From positions 1,364,001-1,428,000 of the forward strand of contig NZ_CP192056.1 in the NCBI RefSeq assembly GCF_050942215.1: a stretch of DNA of 64,000 nucleotides. Direction: 5' to 3'. The number at the start of each line of letters is the position of its first letter. The stretch's first letter is position 1. The notes under the pieces were generated by a model. The model did no database searches. It was not told where the DNA came from and worked only from the letters and a program-made list of their open reading frames with translations. Shown one piece after another: positions 1 to 9,010 of the stretch. This DNA is from Sphaerimonospora sp050942215 (lineage in GTDB: Bacteria > Actinomycetota > Actinomycetes > Streptosporangiales > Streptosporangiaceae). A program made the position numbers and the translations under genes.

Positions 1-497
1 GTCTGGCCTTGTGCGGAACCGTGCGCTGAATGGTCTCCCGAGCCGTGTGCCGCGCATCCCGAGGGGCGTCTGTCCGCTAAGAGCAGGCGTACGGCGAAGG
101 CGAGCACCGCGATCCCGGCGGCGACGAGGAACACGGCCCTGGCCCGCGGACCGATCTGTACGGCCGAGCCCACCAGACCGAGCAGCGCGCCGGCGGCGAG
201 ATGGGACAGCAGTCTCGCCGACAGGAACACCCCCACCACGGTCAGGTCGCGTCTCGATCCGCCGGAGAGCGCCCGATCCGCAGTGGCCGGACCTGTGCCG
301 GCTTTGTGTCCGGTGTCGGTTCTGTGGGGTGAGCCGGATTCGATGTGGGCGGGATGGCGGCAGGAGGGCGTCGCCGTCCTGTGCCGAGACGGGCCGACCA
401 GGCCGATGAGCAGGCCGCCCTGTACGGCCGTGCATGAAGCGGTGCCGGCGGCGAGACCTGCGGCGAGTCCGCCGACGAGTAGGGCAGCCGGATCCAT
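1..497 (-). CDS. TauE/SafE-like (UreH-domain) membrane protein, 5' part only
   Basis: Reading from an ATG at 497 the frame stays open to the window edge, so the C-terminus is missing. Residues 4-35 form a first membrane segment containing GLAAGTASCTAVQGGLLIGL, a Gly-rich Cys/Gln pattern I associate with sulfite exporter TauE/SafE-family (UreH-like) proteins. A hydrophilic His/Thr/Ser-rich loop follows at about 36-82, then two more hydrophobic stretches at about 84-107 and 115-132. The readable end turns His/Gly-rich again. Such proteins move anions or take part in metal handling; the His-rich loops may hint at metal binding, but that is inference. It is divergent from nothing: the next gene (MerR regulator) lies upstream in the same orientation with a 158-bp gap. 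Family call moderate; substrate unknown. Confidence 0.55.
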   Translation of the reverse strand, partial: MDPAALLVGGLAAGLAAGTASCTAVQGGLLIGLVGPSRHRTATPSCRHPAHIESGSPHRTDTGHKAGTGPATADRALSGGSRRDLTVVGVFLSARLLSHLAAGALLGLVGSAVQIGPRARAVFLVAAGIAVLAFAVRLLLADRRPSGCAAHGSGDHSAHGSAQGQ

Positions 498-655
498 GCT
501 CGCAACGTAACGTGTCCAACCGGGAGCGACCAGTAACATTTGGCTGGCTCCCCGGCAGGCGACTCCTTCTCGACGGTGACAGGTCGCTGGAGCCGCCTAC
601 CAGGGGGCGGGTCAGCCGGTTGTCTCAAGCTGTCCGCTTGCGCGCAGCCGCGACC

Positions 656-1630
656 TTACGCGCGGAGAGCGGCGATGAACCACTCGAAAGCAGGCACGCT
701 CGGCTCGAACGGGGGTGTCCCGTTGATCACGCCCAGCAACTGCCAATATCGCTCCACCCGGCGGTCGGTGAACCGCTCTACCTGGTCGGCGAGCCGTACG
801 CGCTCGTCGGCGGGCAGGTTCGGATCGATCAACCGGTCCAGCACCTCTCGCCCACGAGCCGAGCCGGGAGCGATACCCTCGGTCATGGCCGTACGAACCT
901 GCTCGAGGACGGCCGCAGGGTCGTAGCGCGGCCCTTCGGGGCTGTGTGTGCCGGTGTTTGTGCCGTACGTGCCGGTGTCCGTACTGTTTCGGCCGTTGTC
1001 CGTACCGTTTGAGCCGGTGTCCGTACCTGCGACCGCCATCTCACGTGCGCGCCGCCGGAAGTCGGGGTCGGCGACGAGCTCGGCGAGTTCCATCCAGGCG
1101 TCCACCTGCTCTGCCGTGGGATCGTCGGGCAGCTCCGGCGGCATCTGGCGCATACGGTCCGCGATGGCCGCGCCGGGTGCCTCCGGATCGGTGTCGGCGA
1201 AGATCTCGTCGACGAACTCGTCGATGATCTGCCGTCGTTCCGCTGCCGAAAGTCGAGCCAGTTCGTGCATGAGCCTCATCTCCTCGGTGGTGCTTGCGCG
1301 TTCCGCGACCGACCGGAGCACCGCCCGGCGTGCCCGGAGAAGGCGGATCTCCGCGTCCAGGGCAGCGACGTGCGCGCGCGCGACCTCCGCCACGGTGACC
1401 TGTCTGGCCAGCACTCGCTTGACCGTGGGCAGGTCGAGACCCAGCTCGCGCAGCGTACGGACCAGATCCAGTCGCGCCACCGCTTCCGCGTCGTACAGCC
1501 GGTAACCCCCGGCCGTACGGTCGGTCGGCGGGATGACGCCGATGTCGGACCAGAAACGGATGGTGCGAACCGGCACGCCGGTCCGCCGCGCGAGCTGCCC
1601 GATGGTGAGCGGTTCGCCGTGGTCGTTCAC
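656..1630 (-). CDS. MerR-family transcriptional regulator
   Basis: This 324-residue DNA-binding regulator has an N-terminal MerR winged helix (about residues 8-77, with LTIGQLARRTGVPVRTIRFW and GGYRLYDAEAV) and a dimerisation coiled coil at about 78-110. A long C-terminal region follows, interrupted by a Thr/Gly/Asn-rich linker at about 200-226 that looks like a slipped simple repeat. The start is set at GTG 1630 because a promoter with the features of MerR-controlled promoters (19-bp spacer, central dyad) places the transcription start at that codon, suggesting a leaderless mRNA. GTG codons at 1645 and 1636 are in-frame alternatives. The effector is unknown; there is no Cys cluster typical of metal sensors. 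It probably autoregulates. MerR call firm, start moderate. Confidence 0.85.
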   Translation of the reverse strand: MNDHGEPLTIGQLARRTGVPVRTIRFWSDIGVIPPTDRTAGGYRLYDAEAVARLDLVRTLRELGLDLPTVKRVLARQVTVAEVARAHVAALDAEIRLLRARRAVLRSVAERASTTEEMRLMHELARLSAAERRQIIDEFVDEIFADTDPEAPGAAIADRMRQMPPELPDDPTAEQVDAWMELAELVADPDFRRRAREMAVAGTDTGSNGTDNGRNSTDTGTYGTNTGTHSPEGPRYDPAAVLEQVRTAMTEGIAPGSARGREVLDRLIDPNLPADERVRLADQVERFTDRRVERYWQLLGVINGTPPFEPSVPAFEWFIAALRA

Positions 1631-1636
1631 GTCCAC

Positions 1637-1667
1637 AGCCTCCACCTTCCAGTCACTGGAGACTCAA
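1637..1667 (-). promoter_or_regulatory. MerR-type promoter with 19-bp spacer and operator dyad
   Basis: On the minus strand a -35-like TTGAGT (1667-1662) and a -10-like GAGGCT (1642-1637) are separated by 19 bp, the over-long spacer typical of MerR-activated promoters. The spacer contains a perfect 13-bp dyad TCCAGTCACTGGA at 1648-1660. The predicted start of transcription, 7 bases past the -10, falls on GTG 1630. Motifs are seen directly; function is inferred. Confidence 0.6.
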
Positions 1668-2227
1668 GTTGATTTTCGCTCGGTTCCACCTGGTTCTCCA
1701 GACGCCGGAACCTACCGCGTCCGCTTTCCCGGGAGGGCTCGAAGACCAGGAGGAACAGGCAGAGGGTGAAGGGGCAGAGGGTGAAGGGGCAGAGGGGGAG
1801 GGCCGCGGCGGCGAATCGAAACGACCGTTAGGCGGGGAGGCAATGCCCCTGTGGCAACGCTGGGAGTGGGCTGGGCGGTCACCCCCTCCGTGGAGCACTC
1901 GCCCGGCTCTTGTGAACACCGAGTGACGTCCGTCCTTTTGCCGGGCGTTCGAGGGGTATCCGCTCAAGCCGGATAGGTCCCGAGTGATGGTCACTGGCCG
2001 TTCGAACACCGCGGCCGAGCTGACGGCGGTTGGACTACCAGGGATGATTGCGGAGTGTGACGGGTTGTGTTCGATAAGGTGTTCGAGGTAGGGTTGGGGT
2101 AGACGTTGAGGGTGGGTTTTGCCGGCGGGCTGTTTCGGGCCATTCGCCGAGTGCTGAGGTAGCCGTTTCCTGTCAAGGGGAGTCCCGGTCGGGTGATCGG
2201 GGCGGTTGTTTTCGTCTCGGTGAGGGG
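1668..2227. other. Non-coding region with short tandem repeat
   Basis: About 560 bases without a supported gene. At 1758-1800 a 15-bp unit (ggcagagggtgaagg) is repeated 2.7 times. The ORFs crossing this stretch on either strand have no recognisable domain and continue as shadows of the neighbouring DUF222/HNH gene. A weak purine-rich ribosome-binding stretch (ggtgaggggg) lies just before the GTG at 2228. Confidence 0.5.
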
Positions 2228-5188
2228 GTGTCCGTCGTGGCTGTTCCGTTGTCTGAGCCGGTCTTGCCGGGTGGGTCGCCGGTGCCGTGTCTGCCGGTCG
2301 TGTCGCCGGGGGATGTCCCGGTTCCTGCTCCTGCTTCTTCCACTGTTGGTGCCGATGCCGATGCCGATGCCGGTGCCGGGTGTGGTGGGGGCGGGGTCGG
2401 GAGTGGGGTGTGGGCGGGGTGGCTGGATGGTGGGGGCGGGGTGCCGGTGCCGCTGCCGGAGGGGATGGCCCGGGCGGTGCCGGGGGCGGAGCTGGCGGTG
2501 GTGCTGGCCGGGGTGGATGCGTGCCAGGTGTCGGGGTTCGACACGGTGGAGGTGTTGAAGGCGGCCTACCGGCAGGTGTGTCATGCCCGGGCCTGGTTTT
2601 TGGCGGTGTTGCTGGAGGTGGGGCTGCGCGAGCAGGGGTCGGGCCAGGAGGTGCGCCGGGTTCAGGTGCCCGATGAGTTCGCTCCTGATGAGGCGCGGGC
2701 GGCGCTGGTGTGGTCGCGCCGCCGTTCCGATAACGCTTTCGAGCTGGCCTGGAATGTGCATCGGCGGTTGCCGGTGCTGGGGGAGGCGATGCTGGCGGGG
2801 GTGCTGGATGAGCCGCGGGCGGTGGCGTTCGTCCGCTGGACGGCGGGGCTGACCGATGAGCAGGCCGGGCAGGTGTGCGCCCGGCTGGTGGGGCAGGCGC
2901 CGGGCTGGACGGTCGGGGAGCTGATCGAGCGGATCCAGCGGATGGTGCTGGCGATCGATCCGTTGTGGGCGCAGAAACGGTATGCCGAGGCGGTGCGGCG
3001 GCGCCGGGTGGTGGGGACGCGCAACGGCGACGGCACGGCGAGCGTGTCGGGGCTGGACCTGCCCCTGGATCGGGCCGTGGCCGGGTGCGAGCGGATCGAT
3101 GTGCTGGCACGGGCGTGCAAGCGCGCCGGAGATCGGCGGCCGATCGATCACATCCGGGCGGATCTGTTCCTGGGATCGCTGGACGGCTCGTTCGCGAGAC
3201 TGAGCGATGAAGAGATCGTCGCTCATGTCCGCGCGCATCCCTTCATCGACCCCGACCCTGATCCCGGCCCCGGCCCCGGTCGTGATCCCGGCCCCGGCCC
3301 CGGTCGTGATCCCGGTCCCGGTCCTGATTCCGGCTCTGGCCCTGGTTCTGATGCTGGTCCTGGTCCCGCTTTCGGATCTCATCCCGACTCCGGTCCCGGC
3401 CCCGGTCCCGGCCTTGGCTCCGGCCCCGGTCCCGGCCTTGGCCCCGGATCCGGTCCTGGTTCCGACCCCGCTGCTGGGGCCGGCCCTGGCTTTGATCCTG
3501 GTCCCGCTCCTGGGCCTGATCCCATGCCCGGTGCCGGTGCCGATTGTCGTGCTGATTTCGGCCGTGGCCAAGGTCCCGACCGTGATGCTGATTTCGGCGG
3601 TGGTCCCGCTTCCGGTGCTGGGGTCGGCCCTGATCCTGGCTGTGACCCTGGTGCTCGTCCTGCTTGCTGTCCCGTTCCCGAGCGTGGCATCGATCCTGAC
3701 GCCGGTTCCGGTGTCGGTTCCGGTGTCGGCTCCGGTGTGGGTGAGGGCCCTGACGGTGGTCACGATCCCGTTCCCAGCCCTGGTCCTGGCTGTGATCCCG
3801 GTCGCGGTCGCGGGTGTGTTCCCGGCGCTGGGACCGGTGATGAACCCGAGAGTGATGGTGTGGGTGGGGGCGGTCGCCGGGGTGGCCGTGTCCGTGATGG
3901 TGGTGGTCGTGGCAGCGGCGGCGACGGTGGGGGCGACGGTGGGGGCGTGCTGGGCGTGGCCGGGCTCATCGTGGGGGCCGGGCCGGGCGGGGAGGAGCCG
4001 GTGCGGGCGGGCCGGGGGCGGGCGGTCGGTGAGATCCGTGTCGGGGTGATGACTCTGCTGGGACTCGATGAGCATCCCGCTCAGGTGCCCGGCTGGGGAT
4101 TCGTGCACGCGGACCTGGCCCGTCGGATCGTGGCCGGGATGCTGTCGGGGGAGTGGCGGTTCGCCGTGTGCGGTGACGACGGCCGGCTGTTGCACGCCGG
4201 GATCACCCGCCGCCGCGCGCGACCGGTCATCTCCTCTCCGGGTGCGGCCTGTCCCGCAGTTGACGTTCACCCGGCCGGTGACGCCTGCCCGGCCGGGGAT
4301 GTGCCTTCGCGTGATACGCGCCGGGGCGGGATCGTGGAACTGCAGATCTCCTGGGCGCGTCTGTGTGAACTGACGCGCCGGCCCGCCGGCGCGGACGCCT
4401 GGTCGAAGCTCCTGGCCGATCTGTTCCGGCAGGCCCGCCGCCATCTGGGACACGGCGGATCCGGCTGGGGTGAGGGCCGCGGGCTCGCCGGTGATCCAGG
4501 CAGTGGTGATCCCGGTGGTCGCGGTGATCCAGGTGGTCGCGGTGATTCATGCGGTGGTGGGGCCGGTCGCGGCGACCCAGGCAGTGGTGATCCAAGAAGT
4601 GGTGATCCAGGTGGTCGCGGTGATTCATGCGGTGGTGGGGCCGGTCGCGGTGATTCAGATCGTGGTGAGGTCGGGCGGCGGCGGGCTGATGCCGTCTTGC
4701 GGCGTTATGTCCAAATCCGTGGCCGGGTGTGTTCCTGGCCCGGTTGCCGCGTGCCTGCGACCAAGACCGACCAGGACCACATCGTGGACTGGTCCCTGGC
4801 CGGCCCCACCTGTGCGGACAATCTGGAGCTGGCCTGCCGGCACGACCATCGCGCCAAGCACGAGGGCGGCTGGCGGGTGACCAGGCCCGAGCCGGGTCTC
4901 ACCATCTGGACCAGCCCGCTCGGGCATGTCTACCCGGTCCGGCTCCCTCCGATCATGGTCCCTCTGCCCGATCCGCAGCCGCGGAACTGGCCCGAGGCGC
5001 CTCCCGGCCGCCTGCCACAGGACACCGAGCCGATCATGGCCGATGAGGTTCCGGCGGAAGGTTCGGTATTGAGACCGGGATCGGTGAGCGGGGAATCACC
5101 GGGGCGTGACTCTCCGGACAGCGAAGGTTCCGACGCCCTTGGCGCCCGGCCCTTTCTCTGTCCCGACCACGACATCCCTCCTTTTTGA
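2228..5188 (+). CDS. DUF222 (13E12-like) protein with C-terminal HNH endonuclease domain and large repeat insertions
   Basis: This 986-residue protein carries an N-terminal DUF222 region (about residues 80-338) and a C-terminal HNH nuclease motif at about 830-880. The HNH motif is visible as CSWPGCRVPATKTDQDHIVD followed by NLELACRHDHRAKH, that is paired Cys, the DH of HNH, and the terminal His. Family members in actinomycetes are usually 400-600 residues. The excess here is a Pro/Gly/Asp expansion at about 339-560 (strings such as DPGPGPGRDPG), a Gly/Arg stretch at about 560-590, and a second GDPGGRGD-type repeat at about 750-815, where a unit of roughly 75 bp is duplicated at DNA level. DUF222 resumes at about 590-700 between the two insertions. 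GTG 2228 starts it; Gly/Ala-rich sequence follows. DUF222/HNH proteins are multicopy in actinobacteria with unproven function. Not part of an operon. Confidence 0.85.
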   Translation: MSVVAVPLSEPVLPGGSPVPCLPVVSPGDVPVPAPASSTVGADADADAGAGCGGGGVGSGVWAGWLDGGGGVPVPLPEGMARAVPGAELAVVLAGVDACQVSGFDTVEVLKAAYRQVCHARAWFLAVLLEVGLREQGSGQEVRRVQVPDEFAPDEARAALVWSRRRSDNAFELAWNVHRRLPVLGEAMLAGVLDEPRAVAFVRWTAGLTDEQAGQVCARLVGQAPGWTVGELIERIQRMVLAIDPLWAQKRYAEAVRRRRVVGTRNGDGTASVSGLDLPLDRAVAGCERIDVLARACKRAGDRRPIDHIRADLFLGSLDGSFARLSDEEIVAHVRAHPFIDPDPDPGPGPGRDPGPGPGRDPGPGPDSGSGPGSDAGPGPAFGSHPDSGPGPGPGLGSGPGPGLGPGSGPGSDPAAGAGPGFDPGPAPGPDPMPGAGADCRADFGRGQGPDRDADFGGGPASGAGVGPDPGCDPGARPACCPVPERGIDPDAGSGVGSGVGSGVGEGPDGGHDPVPSPGPGCDPGRGRGCVPGAGTGDEPESDGVGGGGRRGGRVRDGGGRGSGGDGGGDGGGVLGVAGLIVGAGPGGEEPVRAGRGRAVGEIRVGVMTLLGLDEHPAQVPGWGFVHADLARRIVAGMLSGEWRFAVCGDDGRLLHAGITRRRARPVISSPGAACPAVDVHPAGDACPAGDVPSRDTRRGGIVELQISWARLCELTRRPAGADAWSKLLADLFRQARRHLGHGGSGWGEGRGLAGDPGSGDPGGRGDPGGRGDSCGGGAGRGDPGSGDPRSGDPGGRGDSCGGGAGRGDSDRGEVGRRRADAVLRRYVQIRGRVCSWPGCRVPATKTDQDHIVDWSLAGPTCADNLELACRHDHRAKHEGGWRVTRPEPGLTIWTSPLGHVYPVRLPPIMVPLPDPQPRNWPEAPPGRLPQDTEPIMADEVPAEGSVLRPGSVSGESPGRDSPDSEGSDALGARPFLCPDHDIPPF

Positions 5189-5641
5189 CCGCCTTGCGAC
5201 GCAGTAGTGCGTAACCACGCCAGTTCAGCGGCAAGCGGTCCAGGTGTGGGATCTCAAGCTGAATGAGCTGGGCACTCCTTGTGCTGACGACCTGGAATAT
5301 GCCGATGACGACTGACCAAGCCAGATCTTTCACATTTAATCGGGCAGGGCGGGAGCGCACTCCCGTGCGTCAGGTCATCGCACCAGGTCGGCGCACCTGT
5401 CGGGGGTGGTACGGCCTGGTACGCCGACAGGAGTACGGCGGGTCGGCGACCGAGCCGGGGCTGGCATGCTCGGAGATTTCCGTACAGATTCTGACATTGT
5501 GAGTCATGTTGGAGTGATCGATGTTGTGATGGTGGTGGACGCAGTGATGGAAGAAGACGTGGTGGATGCTGCGGAGGCCGGTGCTGGGGCGGCGAAGGTC
5601 GTGGAGGCGGATCCGGAAGCGGATACTCTGGAGGTCGTGGG
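5189..5641. other. Intergenic region with possible coupled leader ORF
   Basis: No convincing gene. A small frame (5406-5645, about 79 codons from the first ATG) ends in a TGA that overlaps the ATG of the downstream gamma-glutamyltransferase (ATGA at 5642-5645). Its last 48 residues are a Val/Asp/Ala/Glu-rich low-complexity string. It could be a coupled leader peptide, but no ribosome-binding site or family supports it, and it may be chance. Confidence 0.3.
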
Positions 5642-7567
5642 ATGAGAAGTGCCGTGGTCGCGTCGCTGGGGCTGGTCACGCTCATCGGCCCGGTGACCCC
5701 GCCGGCATCGGTCTCGCCGGTGCCGGTCTCGCCGGCCCAGCGGAAGCCGGACCTTAAGAAGCCGGTGGCGGAGGGCTACGGCGGGGCGGTGGCGACGGTG
5801 GACCTCGACGCAAGCAGGGCGGCGCTGAAGGTGCTCGGTCAGGGCGGTAACGCGATGGACGCCGCCGTGGCCGCGGCGGCGACACTCGGCGTTACCGAGG
5901 CGTACTCGGCGGGCCTCGCGGGCGGTGGCTTCATCGTCTACTACGACGCCCGCACCAGGAGCGTCGCCACGATCGACGGCCGGGAGACCGCGCCGCGGGC
6001 GATGACCGCCACGACGTTCGAGGGCGTCCCGTTCGACGAGGCGGTGACCAGTGGTCTGTCCGTCGGGGTGCCGGGCAGCGTCGCGCAGTGGGATCTCGCG
6101 CTGCGCCGGTTCGGCACGATGCCGCTCCGGCGGGCCCTGCGTCCGGCGATCGAGACCGCGGAGAGGGGCTTCGTCGTCGACCGGACGTTTCACGACCAGA
6201 CCGCGCAGAACGCGGATCGCTTCAAGGACTTCACCTCGACCGCCGCCCTTTTCCTGCCGGGGGGCCGTCCACCGGCCGTCGGGTCGGTCTTCCGTAATCC
6301 CGACCTCGCCAGGACGTACCGCGAACTGGGCCGGCGCGGGCCGGACTGGCTGTACGGTGGGGCACTCGGCAGGGAGATCGTGGCCGCGGTCCGGCGGCCG
6401 CCGGTGACTCCGGGCTCCACCAGGCTCGTCCGTCCCGGTCTGATGGAGACGGCCGACCTTGCGGCCTACCGTGCGATCGAGAGGCCGCCAACGAAGGTCA
6501 CCTACAGGGGCCTCGACGTGTACGGCATGGCGCCGCCGTCGTCGGGCGGATCGACGGTCGGGGAGGCGCTGAACATCCTGGCCGCGCTGCCGGACGCCGA
6601 GTCCCGGGGCCGGAAGTCGCGGGTCCAGGGACTGCACCGATATCTGGAGGCGTCTCGGCTCGCGTTCGCCGACCGCAACGCGTTCGTGGGTGACCCCGCC
6701 CATGTGGACGTGCCGCTGGACGGGTTGCTGTCCGAGGTCTACGGCAAGGAGCGAGCCTGCCTGATCGGGCCGGTCGCGATGCCGCACCCGGCCACGCCGG
6801 GTTCACCGGGCTCGTTCGGCTCCCTCACCGCCTGCCCGGCGTCGCCGTCAGCCACGTCGCCGTCTTCCGTACAGTCGCCTCCCACACAGTCGTCTCCCGC
6901 ACCATCCCGGGGCTCCTCATCCATCGAGGGGAAGTCTGGTGAGGAGACGTCTGCTGAGCAGATGTCTGGTGAGGAGAAGGCAGAGGGGCCCGAGACGACC
7001 CATCTCGTGGTCGCCGACAGATGGGGCAACGTGGCGGCGTACAACATCACGATCGAGCAGACGGGCGGCAGCGGCATCGTGGTGCCCGGCCGCGGATTCC
7101 TGCTCAACAACGAGCTGACCGACTTCACCTTCGGTCCCGCGCCCGGCGACCCCAACCTGCCGGCGCCGGGCAAACGTCCCCGCTCGTCGATGGCGCCCAC
7201 GATCGTGCTCGAGGACGGCAGGCCGCTACTGGCGGTCGGGTCGCCAGGCGGCTCGACGATCATCACGACCGTGCTCCAGATCCTGGTCGGCCGGTTCGAC
7301 TTCGGCATGTCGCTGCCCCAGGCGATCGCTGCTCCCCGCGCTTCTCAGCGCAACACCGCCACGACGCAGGCCGAGCCCGCTTTCGTCGAGAGGTACGGCA
7401 CGGCGCTCGCCGTTCTCGGCCACACGCTCGCCCCGGTTCCAGGCCCGCCCTCCGGGGAGATCGGCGCGGCGACCGGGCTGGAGTTCCTCGACGGCGGGAG
7501 GATCCAGGCGGTGGCCGAGCCCTCCCGGCGCGGGGGCGGCAGCGCTCTCGTGCTCAGGACACGCTGA
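5642..7567 (+). CDS. ggt: Gamma-glutamyltransferase, secreted
   Basis: The protein is a 641-residue gamma-glutamyl transferase/hydrolase that would cleave glutathione-like gamma-glutamyl bonds outside the cytoplasm. Residues 1-30 form an export signal without a lipobox Cys. The large-subunit signature is clear (LGQGGNAMDAAVAAAATLGV, GGGFIVYYDA, DGRETAP). The autoprocessing nucleophile is Thr452 in ETTHLVVAD, and the small subunit continues with GGSGIVVPGRGFLLNNELTD, RPRSSMAPTIV and VGSPGG. A Ser/Pro/Glu-rich segment at about 380-450, just before the cleavage threonine, is longer than in classical enzymes. In mycothiol-making actinomycetes the natural substrate need not be glutathione. It stands alone between gene-poor stretches. 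Family call is firm. Confidence 0.92.
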   Translation: MRSAVVASLGLVTLIGPVTPPASVSPVPVSPAQRKPDLKKPVAEGYGGAVATVDLDASRAALKVLGQGGNAMDAAVAAAATLGVTEAYSAGLAGGGFIVYYDARTRSVATIDGRETAPRAMTATTFEGVPFDEAVTSGLSVGVPGSVAQWDLALRRFGTMPLRRALRPAIETAERGFVVDRTFHDQTAQNADRFKDFTSTAALFLPGGRPPAVGSVFRNPDLARTYRELGRRGPDWLYGGALGREIVAAVRRPPVTPGSTRLVRPGLMETADLAAYRAIERPPTKVTYRGLDVYGMAPPSSGGSTVGEALNILAALPDAESRGRKSRVQGLHRYLEASRLAFADRNAFVGDPAHVDVPLDGLLSEVYGKERACLIGPVAMPHPATPGSPGSFGSLTACPASPSATSPSSVQSPPTQSSPAPSRGSSSIEGKSGEETSAEQMSGEEKAEGPETTHLVVADRWGNVAAYNITIEQTGGSGIVVPGRGFLLNNELTDFTFGPAPGDPNLPAPGKRPRSSMAPTIVLEDGRPLLAVGSPGGSTIITTVLQILVGRFDFGMSLPQAIAAPRASQRNTATTQAEPAFVERYGTALAVLGHTLAPVPGPPSGEIGAATGLEFLDGGRIQAVAEPSRRGGGSALVLRTR

Positions 7568-7589
7568 GTCGGCCGGCAGGCCTTGGATT

Positions 7590-7735
7590 CACTTGAAGAC
7601 GCGGACGTGGTCCTTGAGACGCCGACGGGACGCCGACAGGTCCTTGAGACGTGGACGTGGTCTTTGAGACGCCGACGGGTCCTGAGACGCCGACGGGACG
7701 CCGACGGGACGCCGATGGGTCCTTGAGACACGACG
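7590..7735. repeat. Degenerate tandem repeats downstream of ggt
   Basis: Overlapping short units recur here: gacgccgacgggacgccgac, ccttgagac and gagacg-tggacgtggt variants, each several times over about 145 bases. The stretch lies in the gap between ggt and the convergent 57-residue membrane protein. No hairpin of terminator quality was seen. It is likely a slipped intergenic repeat. Confidence 0.6.
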
Positions 7736-7833
7736 GGTGCCGGCCGGCGCGCCGAGGGACACGAGGGCACGGCAAAGCCGCCGACGGGTGCGGTCGTCGG
7801 CGGCCGGTCTCCGGCGGTCGGTGCGGCTGGAGA

Positions 7834-8007
7834 TCAGCTGAGCAGGAGGTATACCACCACGGCGAGCACCACCAGGAGCAGCACGGCGACGGCGATCCAA
7901 ATCGGCAACCGGGACGGCTGCTCCCGCGCGGCCGCCGCGTCCTGCTGCTGTGCGAAGGCGCGGAACGCCTGAGTGTTTCCGGCCGGGTCAACGTGAGGGT
8001 CGGACAT
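7834..8007 (-). CDS. Small single-span membrane protein
   Basis: A 57-residue protein starts at ATG 8007. It has an acidic/Gln/Ala-rich cytoplasmic head (residues 1-35) and one C-terminal membrane helix (about 36-57, IWIAVAVLLLVVLAVVVYLL). It is divergent from the SURF1 gene, with 97 bp between starts. Family unknown to me; the tail-anchored layout suggests a small membrane-associated partner, possibly of the respiratory genes next to it (inference from position only). Confidence 0.6.
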   Translation of the reverse strand: MSDPHVDPAGNTQAFRAFAQQQDAAAAREQPSRLPIWIAVAVLLLVVLAVVVYLLLS

Positions 8008-8104
8008 GTGCGCAACTCTAGCGACCACGGAAGCACGACGAAGCGATTTGTCGGATTTTCCGCCGTGTGCGGGACCGAGGCCATCGGCGGATAGCGTGTT
8101 ATCC

Positions 8105-8980
8105 ATGTTGCGTACCCTGTTCGCTCCCCGGCTGGTGGCCCTGCACCTGCTGGTGATCGGGGTGCTCGTGTCCTTCGCCATGCTCGGGCGCTGGCAGCTC
8201 GGCGTCTTCGAGGCATCGGGCAAACCTGTGCTCGCCGAGGATCCGGCCCCGGTCGCCGTCACCGAGCTGACCCAGGCGGGCCGGCACATCCCGGCGGATG
8301 TGGTGGGCAGGCAGGTCACCGCCACCGGCGCCTACGACGCATCCGGCCAGCTCCTGGTGGCCGACCGGGTGGCCGACGTGTCCGCCCCCGGGGGGCGGGC
8401 CGCCAAGGGCAGGGGATTCTGGCTGCTCACCCCGCTGCGGCTGGCTGACGGCACGCTCGTCGCCGTGGTACGCGGCTGGGTCTCCTCACCCGAGGACCCG
8501 GCGGTCGCCGTACCGGCGGGGGTCGTCACCGTCACCGGTCGGCTCCGCCCGGCCGAGCCGACCAACGCCGTGCAGCGATCGTCGCAGGCGCTGCCGGCGG
8601 GGCAGGTGGCCACCGTGTCCACCGGGGAGCTCATCAACGTGTGGACCGACGCTCCGCTGCGCGATGGCTTCATCGTCGCGACCGCACAGGAGCCGGCATC
8701 CCAGGCCGAGTACGTCGCCGTGCAGCCGCCGACCGAGGGCGTGGGCCTCACCTGGCGCAATCTCGCCTACGCGGTCCAATGGTGGGTGTTCGCACTCTTC
8801 GCGGTCTACATGTGGTTCCACTTCGTGCGCGACGACGTACGCGCCGCCCGTGCGGCACGCGCCGGTACCGCCCAGGAGACGACAGAGACATCGGTCACAC
8901 CGGCGACACCGGCGACACCGGGGGACCGGGCGACACCGGCGGCGCCGGGGGGACCGGCGGACGGTGCGGATATCGTGTGA
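8105..8980 (+). CDS. SURF1-family cytochrome oxidase assembly protein
   Basis: The 291-residue membrane protein has the SURF1 layout: an N-terminal transmembrane helix (about 9-28, with LGRWQLGVFEA right after it, the hallmark GxWQ-type motif), an extracytoplasmic domain (about 30-215, containing GFWLLTPLRLADGT and VVRGWVS), and a second helix (about 220-240, NLAYAVQWWVFALFAVYMWF). SURF1 proteins help assemble heme-copper oxidases. The tail after 250 is Thr/Pro/Gly-rich and probably disordered. The frame is open from 8006, but ATG 8105 fits the family N-terminus and avoids overlap with the divergent gene. The DUF3817 gene follows 30 bp downstream and is probably cotranscribed. Confidence 0.87.
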   Translation: MLRTLFAPRLVALHLLVIGVLVSFAMLGRWQLGVFEASGKPVLAEDPAPVAVTELTQAGRHIPADVVGRQVTATGAYDASGQLLVADRVADVSAPGGRAAKGRGFWLLTPLRLADGTLVAVVRGWVSSPEDPAVAVPAGVVTVTGRLRPAEPTNAVQRSSQALPAGQVATVSTGELINVWTDAPLRDGFIVATAQEPASQAEYVAVQPPTEGVGLTWRNLAYAVQWWVFALFAVYMWFHFVRDDVRAARAARAGTAQETTETSVTPATPATPGDRATPAAPGGPADGADIV

Positions 8981-9010
8981 TGAACGACTTCCAGCAGAGG
9001 TAATGATCAA

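Noticed and set aside
1991..4453. Long open frame (820 codons) on the minus strand through the DUF222/HNH gene
   Set aside because: It mirrors the Pro/Gly/Asp repeat and has Thr/Gly/Arg strings with no domain; the plus strand has clear DUF222 and HNH motifs.
5406..5645. Leader ORF before ggt as a real gene
   Set aside because: Only the ATGA overlap supports it; no ribosome site and low-complexity content.
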